A stretch of DNA of 43,745 nt from Streptomyces diastatochromogenes (GTDB lineage Bacteria; Actinomycetota; Actinomycetes; Streptomycetales; Streptomycetaceae), in NCBI GenBank assembly GCA_001550305.1, contig LRTP01000359.1, positions 1-43,745 of the forward strand, written 5' to 3'. The notes below the pieces were generated by a model. That model saw only the letters and a program-made list of their open reading frames with translations, was not told where the DNA came from and did no database searches. The position numbers and the translations under genes are program-made. Positions within the stretch are counted from its first letter, which is position 1, and every line of letters starts with the position of its first letter. This document shows positions 27,431-35,802 of this stretch, one piece after another.

Positions 27431-28522
27431 GTGTCGCTGTTCCGGCGGATCTTCCTGCTCAATGCCGCGGGCCTGACGGTGGCCACCGCGCTGCTGCTGG
27501 GCCCGGTCACCGTGTCGACGCCGATACTGCCGGGCGAGGTGCTGGTCGTCGTCGCGGGGCTCGCGGTGCTGCTCGTCGTCAACGCGCTCGTGCTGCGGAT
27601 AGGACTGGCCCCGCTGCAACGGCTAGGCCGGGCCATGGCCACCGCCGACCTGCTGCATCCCGGGGCCCGGGCACCGGTCACCGGCCCCGCGGAGGTCGCC
27701 GGGCTGATCACCACGTACAACACCATGCTCGACCGGCTGGAGACCGAGCGCGCCACCAGTTCGGCCCGCGCGCTCTCCGCGCAGGAGGGCGAGCGCCGAC
27801 GTATCTCCCAGGAGCTCCACGACGAGGTGGGCCAGACCCTGACCGCCGTGCTGCTGCAGCTCAAGCGGGTCGCCGACCAGGTGCCCGGGGAGCTGCGGGA
27901 GGAGGTGCGGCAGGCGCAGGAGGCGACCCGCGGCAGCCTGGACGAGATCCGCCGCATCGCCCGTCGGCTGCGCCCCGGGGTCCTGGAGGAACTCGGTCTG
28001 CACAGCGCGCTGCGGTCGCTGGCGGCCGAGTTCACCACGCACGGCCTGTCCGTACGCCACCACCTCGACGGAGATCTGCCGCCGCTGACCGAGGAGACGG
28101 AACTCGTGGTCTACCGGGTGGCTCAGGAAGGGCTCACCAACACGGCCCGGCACGCGGGCGCCGATCGCGCCGAACTGTGCTTGCGGCGGGTCGTGGATGT
28201 GGACGGTGGTGACGGCGTCGAGCTCCTCGTGCGGGACAACGGCAAGGGCCCCGGCCGGCTGCGGGAGGGGGCGGGGATCAGCGGTATGCGGGAGCGGGCC
28301 CTGCTGATCGGCGCCGCGCTCTCGGTCGGGGCAGGGCCGGGGGCGGGCACCGACGTACGGCTGCGCATCTCGACGGAGACGGACGTATCGAAGACAGGCG
28401 CGTCGAAGACAGGCGCATCGAAGACCGGGGCATCGAAGACCGGCGCATCCACGACAGGCGCGTCGAAGACCGGCGTACCGCCGCAGCTCCGCGCCGCGAC
28501 CGCTTTCGAGGGAGACCGATGA
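27431..28522 (+). CDS. NarL-type sensor histidine kinase (HisKA_3)
   Basis: Two-helix membrane kinase (FRRIFLLNAAGLTVATALLL and VLVVVAGLAVLLVVNALVL) with almost no external domain, so the signal is probably read in or near the membrane. HAMP-like linker, then the HisKA_3 motif RRRISQELHDEVGQTLTAVL with His130, and an HATPase domain (AQEGLTNTARHAGA, VRDNGKGPG, GISGMRERA). I use GTG 27431 (VSLFRRIFLLNA), the usual start of such kinases; ATG 27317 would add 38 polar residues. The C-terminus carries six SKTGA-like units. It overlaps the regulator gene by four bases. My recollection is that the S. coelicolor counterpart affects antibiotic production. Confidence 0.87.
   Translation: MSLFRRIFLLNAAGLTVATALLLGPVTVSTPILPGEVLVVVAGLAVLLVVNALVLRIGLAPLQRLGRAMATADLLHPGARAPVTGPAEVAGLITTYNTMLDRLETERATSSARALSAQEGERRRISQELHDEVGQTLTAVLLQLKRVADQVPGELREEVRQAQEATRGSLDEIRRIARRLRPGVLEELGLHSALRSLAAEFTTHGLSVRHHLDGDLPPLTEETELVVYRVAQEGLTNTARHAGADRAELCLRRVVDVDGGDGVELLVRDNGKGPGRLREGAGISGMRERALLIGAALSVGAGPGAGTDVRLRISTETDVSKTGASKTGASKTGASKTGASTTGASKTGVPPQLRAATAFEGDR
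28388..28477. repeat. 15-bp in-frame tandem repeat in the kinase C-terminus
   Basis: Six copies of a TCGAAGACMGGSGCR-type unit encode SKTGA five times with one STTGA variant, ending SKTGV. The 15-base period keeps the reading frame, so copy number can change without breaking the gene. Confidence 0.92.
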
Positions 28523-29238
28523 CGTCCGTGCCGCCCATGTCGTCCGTTCCGGCCACGTCGTCCGTGCCCGACCGGCGGCCCGGCGGGGGCCGGCCCACCC
28601 GGGTTCTGCTCGCCGACGACCACACGCTCGTGCGCCGGGGCGTACGGCTCATCCTGGACGGCGAACCTGACCTGAGCGTCGTGGCCGAGGCCGGTGACGG
28701 TGCCGAAGCGGTCGCGCGGGCCCGCGACACGGACGTGGACCTCGCCGTCCTCGACATCGCGATGCCCCGGATGACCGGACTCCAGGCGGCCCGCGAACTC
28801 TCCCGCCGCTTTCCCGACCTGCGCATCCTCATCCTGACGATGTACGACAACGAGCAGTACTTCTTCGAGGCGCTCAAGGCCGGGGCCTGCGGCTACGTAC
28901 TGAAGTCGGTCGCCGACCGCGATCTGGTCGAGGCGTGCCGGGCGGCGATGCGCGACGAGCCGTTCATCTATCCCGGCGCCGAGACCGCACTCGTACGCAC
29001 CTACCTGGAGCGGATGCGGCGCGGCGAGGCCCTGCCCGTGCGGACCGTCACCGACCGCGAGGAGGAGGTGCTCAAGCTGGTCGCCGAGGGCCATACGACG
29101 AAGGAGATCGCCGAACTGCTCTACATCAGCGCCAAGACCGTGGAGAGCCACCGGGCGAACCTGCTGCAGAAGCTCGGCCTGCGCGACCGCCTCGAACTCA
29201 CCCGGTACGCGATCCGGGCCGGCCTCATCGAGCCGTGA
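28519..29238 (+). CDS. LuxR/NarL-family response regulator
   Basis: Response regulator of 239 residues. An unusual Ser/Pro/Val-rich N-terminus (MTSVPPMSSVPATSSVP) precedes the receiver domain from residue 27 (TRVLLADDHTLVRRGVRLIL). The phosphoacceptor Asp79 lies in DLAVLDIAMPRMTG and the conserved Lys in GYVLKSVAD. The C-terminal LuxR HTH is TDREEEVLKLVAEGHTTKEI and KTVESHRANLLQKLGL. ATG 28519 overlaps the kinase stop (ATGA). Targets are not visible; there is no obvious divergent operon beside it. Confidence 0.93.
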   Translation: MTSVPPMSSVPATSSVPDRRPGGGRPTRVLLADDHTLVRRGVRLILDGEPDLSVVAEAGDGAEAVARARDTDVDLAVLDIAMPRMTGLQAARELSRRFPDLRILILTMYDNEQYFFEALKAGACGYVLKSVADRDLVEACRAAMRDEPFIYPGAETALVRTYLERMRRGEALPVRTVTDREEEVLKLVAEGHTTKEIAELLYISAKTVESHRANLLQKLGLRDRLELTRYAIRAGLIEP

Positions 29239-29244
29239 CCCGGG

Positions 29245-29287
29245 CCGGACAGGGACCGGACAGGCACCGGACAGGCACCGGACACGG
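29245..29287. repeat. 11-bp tandem repeat after the response-regulator stop
   Basis: Four units of the type CCGGACAGGCA lie between the stop codon and the terminator hairpin. They are in the 3' untranslated region; no role is apparent. Confidence 0.8.
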
Positions 29288-29289
29288 AA

Positions 29290-29317
29290 AGGGCCGACCC
29301 GTGCACGGGTCGGCCCT
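29290..29317. terminator. Bidirectional terminator between convergent genes
   Basis: A perfect 12-bp stem (29290-29301 with 29306-29317) closes on a TGCA tetraloop, followed by CTCTCTT on the plus strand. It ends the two-component operon and, read the other way, the secreted-protein gene. Confidence 0.9.
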
Positions 29318-29337
29318 CTCTTGGTGGTGCCGCCGGA

Positions 29338-29838
29338 TCACTTCACCGTCACGACGACGGTGGGCGAGACGACCTTGCCCGCCATGACCCGAAGCTGCTC
29401 CTTGCCCTTGTTGTTGAACTTGGTGACCAGGGAGTAGCTGCTGCCGTTCTTGAGCACGGTGCTGGACTTCAGAGCGGTCCACTTGCCGTTGTGCATGCGC
29501 AGCAGCACCACCTTGGTGCCGACCTTCACTCCCTTGGCGCGTCCGGTGAACGTCACCGACTGGCCGGCCTTCACCTGGGCCTTGCTCGCCCTGGCAGTGA
29601 TCGAACCGTTGGCCATGGGCGTGCCGGTCCTGGTCGGCTTCGCGGTGCCAGTCCTGGTGGGCTTGGCGGTTTCGGTCCCGGTCGGCTTCGCGCTGCTAGT
29701 CATGATCGGCTTCGGCCTCGGTGAGGCCGCGCTCGGGGACGCGGCGAAGGCGCCCGCCGTCCCGGCCGACAGCAGAGCGACGGAGAGCGCGCCGGCGCCG
29801 ATCGCCTTGGCACAGCGGCTGCGGAGTGTGGAATTCAC
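29338..29838 (-). CDS. Small secreted protein, unknown function
   Basis: Secreted protein of 166 residues. The signal peptide CAKAIGAGALSVALLSAGTA ends near AFA-AS. A Thr/Pro/Lys-rich linker follows with repeats of AKPTRTGT. The C-terminal region of about 90 residues is a beta-rich, Ig-like fold by pattern (ASKAQVKAGQSVTFTGRAKG, KVVLLRMHNGKWTAL). GTG 29838 is chosen because AGGAGT lies five bases upstream; the frame is open for 39 more codons. The linker may be O-glycosylated. I do not recognise a named family. Confidence 0.8.
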   Translation of the reverse strand: MNSTLRSRCAKAIGAGALSVALLSAGTAGAFAASPSAASPRPKPIMTSSAKPTGTETAKPTRTGTAKPTRTGTPMANGSITARASKAQVKAGQSVTFTGRAKGVKVGTKVVLLRMHNGKWTALKSSTVLKNGSSYSLVTKFNNKGKEQLRVMAGKVVSPTVVVTVK

Positions 29839-30266
29839 GTGTGACTCCTGACGTGGCGGGTCCCCCCACAAACGGATCACGCCCATATGGGCGAAATGTT
29901 CGCTTTTGAGGTTATCCACGTCAGGGTCGAGCCTGCGACCGGACGAGGGTGTCATTCCTGTGCGAAAAGCGTCAAAAAACCCTCACTATCGGACAAAAAC
30001 ACCTGGTCGGCGGGGCTTGCGGAGGGTTACCAACTTCTTACCCAGCGTCCATGGCGATCGCTCCGATGCGATCGCTCCGAGCAGCGCCCCCCGCCCCGTC
30101 GCCTTGGCCGACGAGTCCGCGGACGTCCGCGGACGTCCGCTGACGTCCGCGGACGTCAGGAGCGAGGGCACATGTCCGCGCCGTACACCGTGCGGTAGTC
30201 CGGGACGACGATCCGGCTCGCTGGGGACTCGGCGGAGTCCCCGGACCGCCCGTTCGCCGGCCCGGT
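29839..30266. other. Non-coding stretch with short repeats
   Basis: I see no convincing gene. The part next to the secreted-protein gene (about 29839-29990) is less GC-rich and contains TTATCCACG, one base off a DnaA box, so it probably holds that gene's promoter. Two copies of GCGATCGCTCCGA (30054-30066, 30068-30080) and a palindromic array at 30115-30154 follow. Confidence 0.6.
30115..30154. repeat. Four tandem copies of a 10-bp palindrome
   Basis: GTCCGCGGAC occurs four times in a row, the third with one change (GTCCGCTGAC). Each unit is self-complementary, so the array can fold in many registers or offer evenly spaced dimer sites one helical turn apart. Confidence 0.9.
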
Positions 30267-30318
30267 CGTCGGTTCGCCGCGGATGACACCCCAAGGGGTC
30301 GACCGCGGCGAACCGACG
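30267..30318 (-). terminator. Terminator of the M1 metallopeptidase gene
   Basis: A perfect 16-bp stem (30267-30282 with 30303-30318) encloses a loop with its own small ACCCC/GGGGT pairing. It begins five bases after the peptidase stop. Confidence 0.88.
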
Positions 30319-30323
30319 CCGAA

Positions 30324-32183
30324 TCAGCCGTCGATACGGTGCTGGGTCCAGAACGAGGTCAGGTCCGTGGTCGTGGCGGCCTGGGCGGCCGCCTTGAACT
30401 CGGCCGTGGTCGAGACGCCGTACCAGTGCGAAGTGGCGTAGTCCTTCAGCAGCTTCGCCATGGCGGTGTCACCGAGGACGCGCCGCAGATCGTGCAGGGC
30501 GCACTTGCCGTAGCCGTAGACGACGGTGGAGTACCGGGACGAGTGGGCGTCCCAGTAGGCCATCGAGTTGGTGATCTTCTCCGCCGTCGAGGCCCAGGAG
30601 ACGCTGTTCCAGCAGTTCGTGCCGGTACTGCCCAGCGCCAGGTCGGTGGCGTAGTCGGTGAACGCCTCATCCAGCCACGGGCTGTTGTACTCGTCGTCGC
30701 CGACGATCCCGTAGAACCACTGGTGCCCGATCTCATGGGTGAGCGCCGTGGTGGAGACCAGGTCGAGGACGAACCCCGGGTACTCCATGCCGCCGAACCA
30801 GAAGTTGTTGTCGATCACGGCGTCCAACTCGCCGTACGGGTAGGCGCCGAAGCGTCCCGCGTGGGCGTCCACCGCGGTCTTCGCGGTGGTGAGCATGGAC
30901 TGTGCGCTGGACGAACTGATCCCCGAGACGGAGTAGATGTTGATCGGGGTGCCCGCCGCCGACGTACCCGAGATCTTGCTGAACGGGCCCGCCGCCCACG
31001 CGAAGTCACGGACCTTGGACGCGGTGGCCGCGGTGACCGTGCGTCCGCTGGAGCCGGGGGTGTCCACCGAGGTGCCCGTGGCCGGGACCAGCAGGGTGGT
31101 CGGGTGGTCGAGGGTCACCTTGAAGTCGGCGGCCAGGGAGTAGAACGACTCGCCGTTGTTGGTGTACGGGTCCAGGTGCCAGCCCGAGCCGTCCTTGATG
31201 GCGAGAACCGGCAGCGCGTTGCCGATCATGCTGAACGCGCCGTCGTAGCCGAACCGGTCGGCGCCGCTGGGGACGGTGATCCCCAGGTCGAAGCCGATCG
31301 TGGTCGACTGGCCCTGCGTCAGCGGGGTCGGGAGGGCGATCCGGAGCGCGGTGCAGCCGACCGACAGGGCGCCCGCGGTGCCCCCGGTGACGTTGCTGAC
31401 CGCGATCGGCATCGCGGAGCAGGTGCCGTGGTAGTTGTCCCACAGCCTCAGGTACACCTCGCTGAGCGCGGTGGAGGAGGCGTTGGTGAACGTCGCGCTC
31501 TCGTGGCCCGTCCAGACCGTGCCGCTCGTGTTGCTGCTCAGGCTGACGGTGTACGAGGGGGCGGCCGGCGTGCGCGTGGAGTCCGCCGGCGGGGTCGTGC
31601 CGCCGGAGGTGTCGAGGGCGATGTCGTCGAGGACGAAGCTCGTCTGGAGGCTGGAGTCCTCGGTCCCGGTGAAGGCGAGGCTCACGGTCTGGCCCGCGAA
31701 CGCCGACACGTCGAACGACTTCTGTACGTAGCCGGTGGCCTTGTTGAGGTTCGAGTACGTCGCCAGTGTCGTACTGCCGATCTTCGCCGTCAGCTTGTCG
31801 TACGCGGTCGACGAGGTCGTCTCGGCGGTGTCGATGTGCAGCCAGAAAGTGAGCGTGGCGCTGCTGCACCCGGACGGGATCGTGACGCTCTGCGAGAGGG
31901 TGTCGGTGTGCGTACTGCCGACACCGTTCAGCCAGGCGAAACTGGTGCCGCCGTGGGCGCTCTGACCGGAACGGCTGGTGATCACGGTCGACGACGACTG
32001 GGTCCAGGGTGAAGTCCCGCTCTCGAAACCACCGTTGGTGACCACCTGGGCCGGAGTGCAGTCGGCGGCCAGTGGTGCCGCGGGCGGCGCGGCTGCCACC
32101 GGGGTGACGGGGAGCAGGGCGGCGGCCAACGCGGCGATGCCCAGTGCGCTCGCGGCGAGGGCCTTGTGGGGGGTCGGTCTCAC
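30324..32183 (-). CDS. Secreted M1-family zinc metallopeptidase with an N-terminal jelly-roll-like domain
   Basis: Secreted protein of 619 residues. The signal peptide (ALAASALGIAALAAALLPVT) ends near VAA-APP. Residues about 40-195 form a beta-rich, carbohydrate-binding-like domain (QVVTNGGFESGTSPW, SFVLDDIALD). The M1 domain follows, with substrate-binding N-terminal part (TFTNASSTALSEVYLRLWDN). The zinc site is HEIGH at 483-487, then 18 residues and Glu506, exactly the M1 spacing. The exopeptidase motif is only loosely seen as FGGMEYPG. GTG 32183 has AAAGGAG six bases upstream; the longer frame is rejected. It would trim peptides outside the cell. Confidence 0.92.
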   Translation of the reverse strand: MRPTPHKALAASALGIAALAAALLPVTPVAAAPPAAPLAADCTPAQVVTNGGFESGTSPWTQSSSTVITSRSGQSAHGGTSFAWLNGVGSTHTDTLSQSVTIPSGCSSATLTFWLHIDTAETTSSTAYDKLTAKIGSTTLATYSNLNKATGYVQKSFDVSAFAGQTVSLAFTGTEDSSLQTSFVLDDIALDTSGGTTPPADSTRTPAAPSYTVSLSSNTSGTVWTGHESATFTNASSTALSEVYLRLWDNYHGTCSAMPIAVSNVTGGTAGALSVGCTALRIALPTPLTQGQSTTIGFDLGITVPSGADRFGYDGAFSMIGNALPVLAIKDGSGWHLDPYTNNGESFYSLAADFKVTLDHPTTLLVPATGTSVDTPGSSGRTVTAATASKVRDFAWAAGPFSKISGTSAAGTPINIYSVSGISSSSAQSMLTTAKTAVDAHAGRFGAYPYGELDAVIDNNFWFGGMEYPGFVLDLVSTTALTHEIGHQWFYGIVGDDEYNSPWLDEAFTDYATDLALGSTGTNCWNSVSWASTAEKITNSMAYWDAHSSRYSTVVYGYGKCALHDLRRVLGDTAMAKLLKDYATSHWYGVSTTAEFKAAAQAATTTDLTSFWTQHRIDG

Positions 32184-32489
32184 ACGAAACTCCTTTGAGG
32201 CGGCCGGGATTCCGGCCTGCTCGGTGGCCGCCCTGACGGCCTGGGTGCGCCGGGGGCAGCCGGGGGCTGCGCGCATCGCTTGCGCGAGCGCTGGGGTGAG
32301 ATTTCCGTTGCGTCTCCCTGTGGTCAGGGCTACGGCTGCGGGAAGCCTGGCAGATTTGACCGGGGCATGCCATCGGTGACGGGTAAAAGTGTTCGCTGAC
32401 CTGAAGTGTTCGGGCTCCGCCCGCGGCCGTGGTCGGTACGAGTCGGTCGAACTCGGTGATCAGTGATGAGCGCTTGAGCGCTTGAGCGA
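32184..32489. other. Non-coding region upstream of the metallopeptidase
   Basis: No gene is apparent. The end near 32459-32495 has GATCAGTGAT twice, flanking GAGCGCTT twice, a local repeat pattern that reaches the stop of the DUF6817 gene. The rest is probably the metallopeptidase promoter and leader. Confidence 0.5.
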
Positions 32490-33113
32490 TCAGTGATCCG
32501 GGAGCGCGGCGTGCGGGCCGAGTTGCCGGGTGCAGGCGTCCCGGGCCGGGGCGGACAGCAGGTCGCCCGCTCCGGTGAACAGCCGGTACAGGGACGGGCC
32601 GTACCGCTCCGCCAGTTCCGCGTTGTGGGCCAGTACGTCGAGCTCGTTGGCGGCGGTGATCTCCAAGAACGCTCGCAGGTCGTCGTCCGCGGGGATGTGC
32701 TCGCGGCCGGTGAAGCGATCACGGAAGACCACGGGCCGATCGCCCCCGATCCGGGGAAGGACGGCGCCGCGGTCGCAACTCGCGTACAGGTACACCAGTG
32801 CCTCGGCCCGGTCGCCGATCAGCTCCGCCAGGGTCGCCCGCTCGGCGACCGGCAGCAGGTACGGGTCGAAGCCGTCGGTTCCGTACGCGGCATGGCACAG
32901 CCCCGCCGCCTGGATCGCGGGGTCACCGCCCCAGTCGGCCAGGAGCCGTCGGACACGGCCGAGGTGCTCCAGCAGCGTGCCGCCCGGATGCGGCATCTCG
33001 GCGGTTCCCCGCGCACGCAGGAAGGCTTCGGCACACGACCACAGGGACGCGTCACCGTCGCCGGTCTCTTCGGGAACTTCGCGCGCTTCGGGTACTCCAG
33101 GAACTTTGGTCAC
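32490..33113 (-). CDS. DUF6817 (HD-like) domain protein
   Basis: Soluble protein of about 207 residues resembling DUF6817. The pattern HPGGTLLEHLGRVRRLLADW, then AAGLCHAAYGTDGF, places His residues as in HD-type folds, and ALVYLYASCDRGA is also typical. GTG 33113 has AAGGGG five bases upstream; GTG 33179 or ATG 33173 would add about 20 residues rich in Glu/Pro. Function is unknown; members are often metabolic or signalling accessory proteins. It is divergent from the GNAT gene. Confidence 0.72.
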   Translation of the reverse strand: MTKVPGVPEAREVPEETGDGDASLWSCAEAFLRARGTAEMPHPGGTLLEHLGRVRRLLADWGGDPAIQAAGLCHAAYGTDGFDPYLLPVAERATLAELIGDRAEALVYLYASCDRGAVLPRIGGDRPVVFRDRFTGREHIPADDDLRAFLEITAANELDVLAHNAELAERYGPSLYRLFTGAGDLLSAPARDACTRQLGPHAALPDH

Positions 33114-33268
33114 TTCAGCCCCTTCGGGATGAGGGTTCAACGTCTCGGCAGGCCGCTGAGAGACTCCCACCATGGACACGAGTGCGGGGGCGGACCTGAC
33201 AGGGCCGGGGCGGGCGCTGCCCGGGAACGGGTCGGGCCAAGGGGCGGGTCGAGGGGGCGGACGTCGAG

Positions 33269-33670
33269 GTGATCGCCGAGCTGCGGGCGACGGTGATGCG
33301 CCCGGACCTGGAGCGGTTGGGCCGGTTCGACGAGCGCCGGGTCCGCCGGCGGCTGCGGGAGTCCTTCTCCCCGGGGCACACGTCGGTCGTCATCGTCGAC
33401 GGCGACTTCGCGGGCTGTGTCACGCTGAGGCCGGCCGAGGACGGGCTGTGGCTGGAGCACTTCTATCTCGTCCCGGACTTGCAGGGCCGGGGCCTCGGTT
33501 CGGCCGTCCTGCGCGCCCTGCTGGACCGCACCGACACCGACGGGCTGCCCGTCCGTCTGAACGTCCTGCAGGGCAGCGCCGCCCGGCGACTGTACGAGCG
33601 CCACGGGTTCACCGTGGAGGTTCAGGACCCGATCGACGTCTTCATGGTGCGACGACCGGGTGCGGGATGA
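33269..33670 (+). CDS. GNAT family N-acetyltransferase
   Basis: Acetyl-CoA-dependent acetyltransferase of 133 residues. The pyrophosphate-binding motif A is LVPDLQGRGLGSAVLRALL near residue 70, followed by RLNVLQGSAARRLYERHGF, a conserved signature of one Streptomyces GNAT group. GTG 33269 is the first start after an in-frame TGA; it is slightly short at the N-terminus but complete for the core. The acceptor is unknown. It is convergent with the kinase gene, with 12 bases between stops. Confidence 0.87.
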   Translation: MIAELRATVMRPDLERLGRFDERRVRRRLRESFSPGHTSVVIVDGDFAGCVTLRPAEDGLWLEHFYLVPDLQGRGLGSAVLRALLDRTDTDGLPVRLNVLQGSAARRLYERHGFTVEVQDPIDVFMVRRPGAG

Positions 33671-33682
33671 ACAGGTCCGCTC

Positions 33683-35647
33683 CTAGGCCGCGTTGTGCCA
33701 GACCTTCACGTCCAAGGTGGCGTACGTCGTCCCGGACGAACCCCGATACGTCACGAGCCCCACGTGCCCCGTCCCGCTGACCACGCACATCTGCTGGCCG
33801 ACGGTGAGGTCCTTGACCCAGATGTAGCTCTTGTAGCCGGTCGCCGCCTTGCACGCGTCCAGGCTTCCCTGCCGCCCCACGGGCAGCAGGGCGAGGGAGC
33901 TGCCGGAGTCGGTGCCAGGGGCGAGGACCGCCCCCGAGGAGTAGACGGCGTACGTCAGATCCTCGTCGGAGGTCCCGGTGTCCGCCTTGGACCGCACCGG
34001 AGTGTCCGCGAGATACAGGTCGTGGCTCGCGGTCATCCGGATCCCGGAGTACGTCACCGGGACGGGGGCCGTCGGGGCGGCGGGCTTGCTGGACGCGACG
34101 GTCGGAGGAGCCGAGGCAGCGGTCCGCGTGGGCGTCGGGGGCCCCGAAGGGCTGGGCGGCAGAGCGGACTTGGCCGTCTTGGGCTTCTTCGAGGCCCGGG
34201 GTGACGGGGAGCCGGACGCCGACGGCGAAGCCTCCGCGGACGTGGCCGACTGCGACGCGGCGACGTCCTGAGCCCGGTTGTCGTTCTTGTCGCCGTCCCG
34301 CGGGACGAGCAGCAGCGCGGCGGCCGCCCCACCGGCGACGAGTACGACCGCGGCTGCCGCCCATACCCAGCCCCGGGCCTTGCGGCCCTTGCCGCCCGTG
34401 CCCACCGAGGAGGTCTGTGCGGCGTCCGGCTCCTGCGGCTGCTGCCAGGGGTGCGGAGCGTACGGACCCGGCGTGGCCCCCGGCCCCATCACGAAGGGTC
34501 CGGGCAGCGCGGCATGGGACGGCGCGGCGGGGGAGTAGGCCATCGGAGGCCCGAAAGCGCCGGGACCGCTGGGACCACCGGGACCGCCGGGACCGCTGGG
34601 ACCGGCGGGACCGAAGGCGCCGGATCCAGCGGGTCCGAAAGCTCCCGCAGCTCCCGCGGCTCCCGCAGCCCCGGAGGTCCCCGAAGCGTGAGCGTCCGCA
34701 GCCGCCTCCGCCCGGGCCCGATCGGCGCCTTCGGCCCGAGCCGCGATACCCGCCGCCAGCTCACCCGACAGCCACGCCCCGGACGCGGACCGCGCTTCGG
34801 CACCGAGATCCGCCTGGATGGTCTGGACGGAGCGTATGACCTCCTCGACGGAAGGCCGCTCGGCGGCGGGCTTGCGCAGACACCGTGCCACCAGCTCCCG
34901 TATCTCCACCGGCACGCGGCTGAGATCGGGCTCCTCGTGGACCACCCGGTAGAGCACCGCGTGCGGATCCCCGTCCCCGAAGGCGCCGCCGCCCGTCGCC
35001 GCGAACACCGCGGTCTGCCCCAGCGCGAACACGTCGGCCGACGGCATGGCATCCCCGCCGAGCACCTGCTCCGGCGCCATGTAGGCGACGGTTCCGAGGG
35101 CCGTGCCGCTCATCGTCACCGACGTGGCGTCCGCGGCCCGCGCGACACCGAAGTCGATGACCCGCGGGCCGTCGGCGGCGAGCAGCACGTTCGACGGCTT
35201 GAGGTCCCGGTGCACGATGCCCTCGCGGTGCACCGCCTGCAGGGCCTCCGCGACACCGGCGATCAGCCGCAGCACGGTGTCGAGGGGCAGCGGCCCGTGA
35301 TCGCGTACCGCGTCGGCGAGGGAAGGCCCCGGCACATAGGCGGTCGCGCACCACGGCATCGACCCTCCGGTGTCGCTGTCGACGACCGGAGCCGTGTAGA
35401 GCCCGTGCACCCGGCTCGCGGCGGCCACCTCGGCCTGGAACCGCTTCCGGAACTCGGCGTTCTCGGCCAGCTCCGGTCGGATCACCTTGACCGCGACGGC
35501 CCGCCCGCCCGGCGTGTGCGAGAGATAGACCCGTCCCATGCCCCCGGACCCGAGCCGTGCCACCAGCCGGTAGCCGCCGACGACCCGAGGATCGCCGTCC
35601 TCCAGAGGCTGGAAACTCTCCACATCGGCCCCACCGTCGCTCAACAC
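33683..35647 (-). CDS. Membrane Ser/Thr protein kinase (PknB-like) with extracellular C-terminal domain
   Basis: Transmembrane Hanks-type kinase of about 654 residues. The Gly loop [10 protein letters not shown] lies near residue 31 and the catalytic Lys is in [35 protein letters not shown] and [10 protein letters not shown] give loop, DFG and APE. A cytoplasmic linker rich in Gly/Pro/Ala includes a collagen-like stretch ([15 protein letters not shown]). One helix ([19 protein letters not shown]) lies near 426-450, then a Pro/Ser-rich stalk and an external sensor domain from about 530 ([14 protein letters not shown]). There are no PASTA repeats. GTG 35647 has GGAG six bases before; ATG 35686 is possible. 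It is divergent from miaB. Confidence 0.92.
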   Translation of the reverse strand: MLSDGGADVESFQPLEDGDPRVVGGYRLVARLGSGGMGRVYLSHTPGGRAVAVKVIRPELAENAEFRKRFQAEVAAASRVHGLYTAPVVDSDTGGSMPWCATAYVPGPSLADAVRDHGPLPLDTVLRLIAGVAEALQAVHREGIVHRDLKPSNVLLAADGPRVIDFGVARAADATSVTMSGTALGTVAYMAPEQVLGGDAMPSADVFALGQTAVFAATGGGAFGDGDPHAVLYRVVHEEPDLSRVPVEIRELVARCLRKPAAERPSVEEVIRSVQTIQADLGAEARSASGAWLSGELAAGIAARAEGADRARAEAAADAHASGTSGAAGAAGAAGAFGPAGSGAFGPAGPSGPGGPGGPSGPGAFGPPMAYSPAAPSHAALPGPFVMGPGATPGPYAPHPWQQPQEPDAAQTSSVGTGGKGRKARGWVWAAAAVVLVAGGAAAALLLVPRDGDKNDNRAQDVAASQSATSAEASPSASGSPSPRASKKPKTAKSALPPSPSGPPTPTRTAASAPPTVASSKPAAPTAPVPVTYSGIRMTASHDLYLADTPVRSKADTGTSDEDLTYAVYSSGAVLAPGTDSGSSLALLPVGRQGSLDACKAATGYKSYIWVKDLTVGQQMCVVSGTGHVGLVTYRGSSGTTYATLDVKVWHNAA

Positions 35648-35802
35648 GCCCCACTCCACCCCGAGATCAGTTCTGTGGTGCCCCATTGCATCACGGGCCC
35701 CCTCGACCCGGTGGGGACGGCCGCCGACCTCGTGGTCGGGCTCGGCCCGCTCCTCGAAACCCTCGGACGGGGGCTCTCCCGGAACCGCCTACCCTTGGAG
35801 GC

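Noticed and set aside
29912..29920. Second DnaA box (TTATCCACG) near the small secreted-protein gene
   Set aside because: It differs at the last base and stands alone in a promoter region; no cluster suggests an origin.
29839..30323. Small reading frames of 60-125 codons on both strands
   Set aside because: None has a ribosome site, consistent codon bias or recognisable protein pattern; repeats and a terminator explain the region better.
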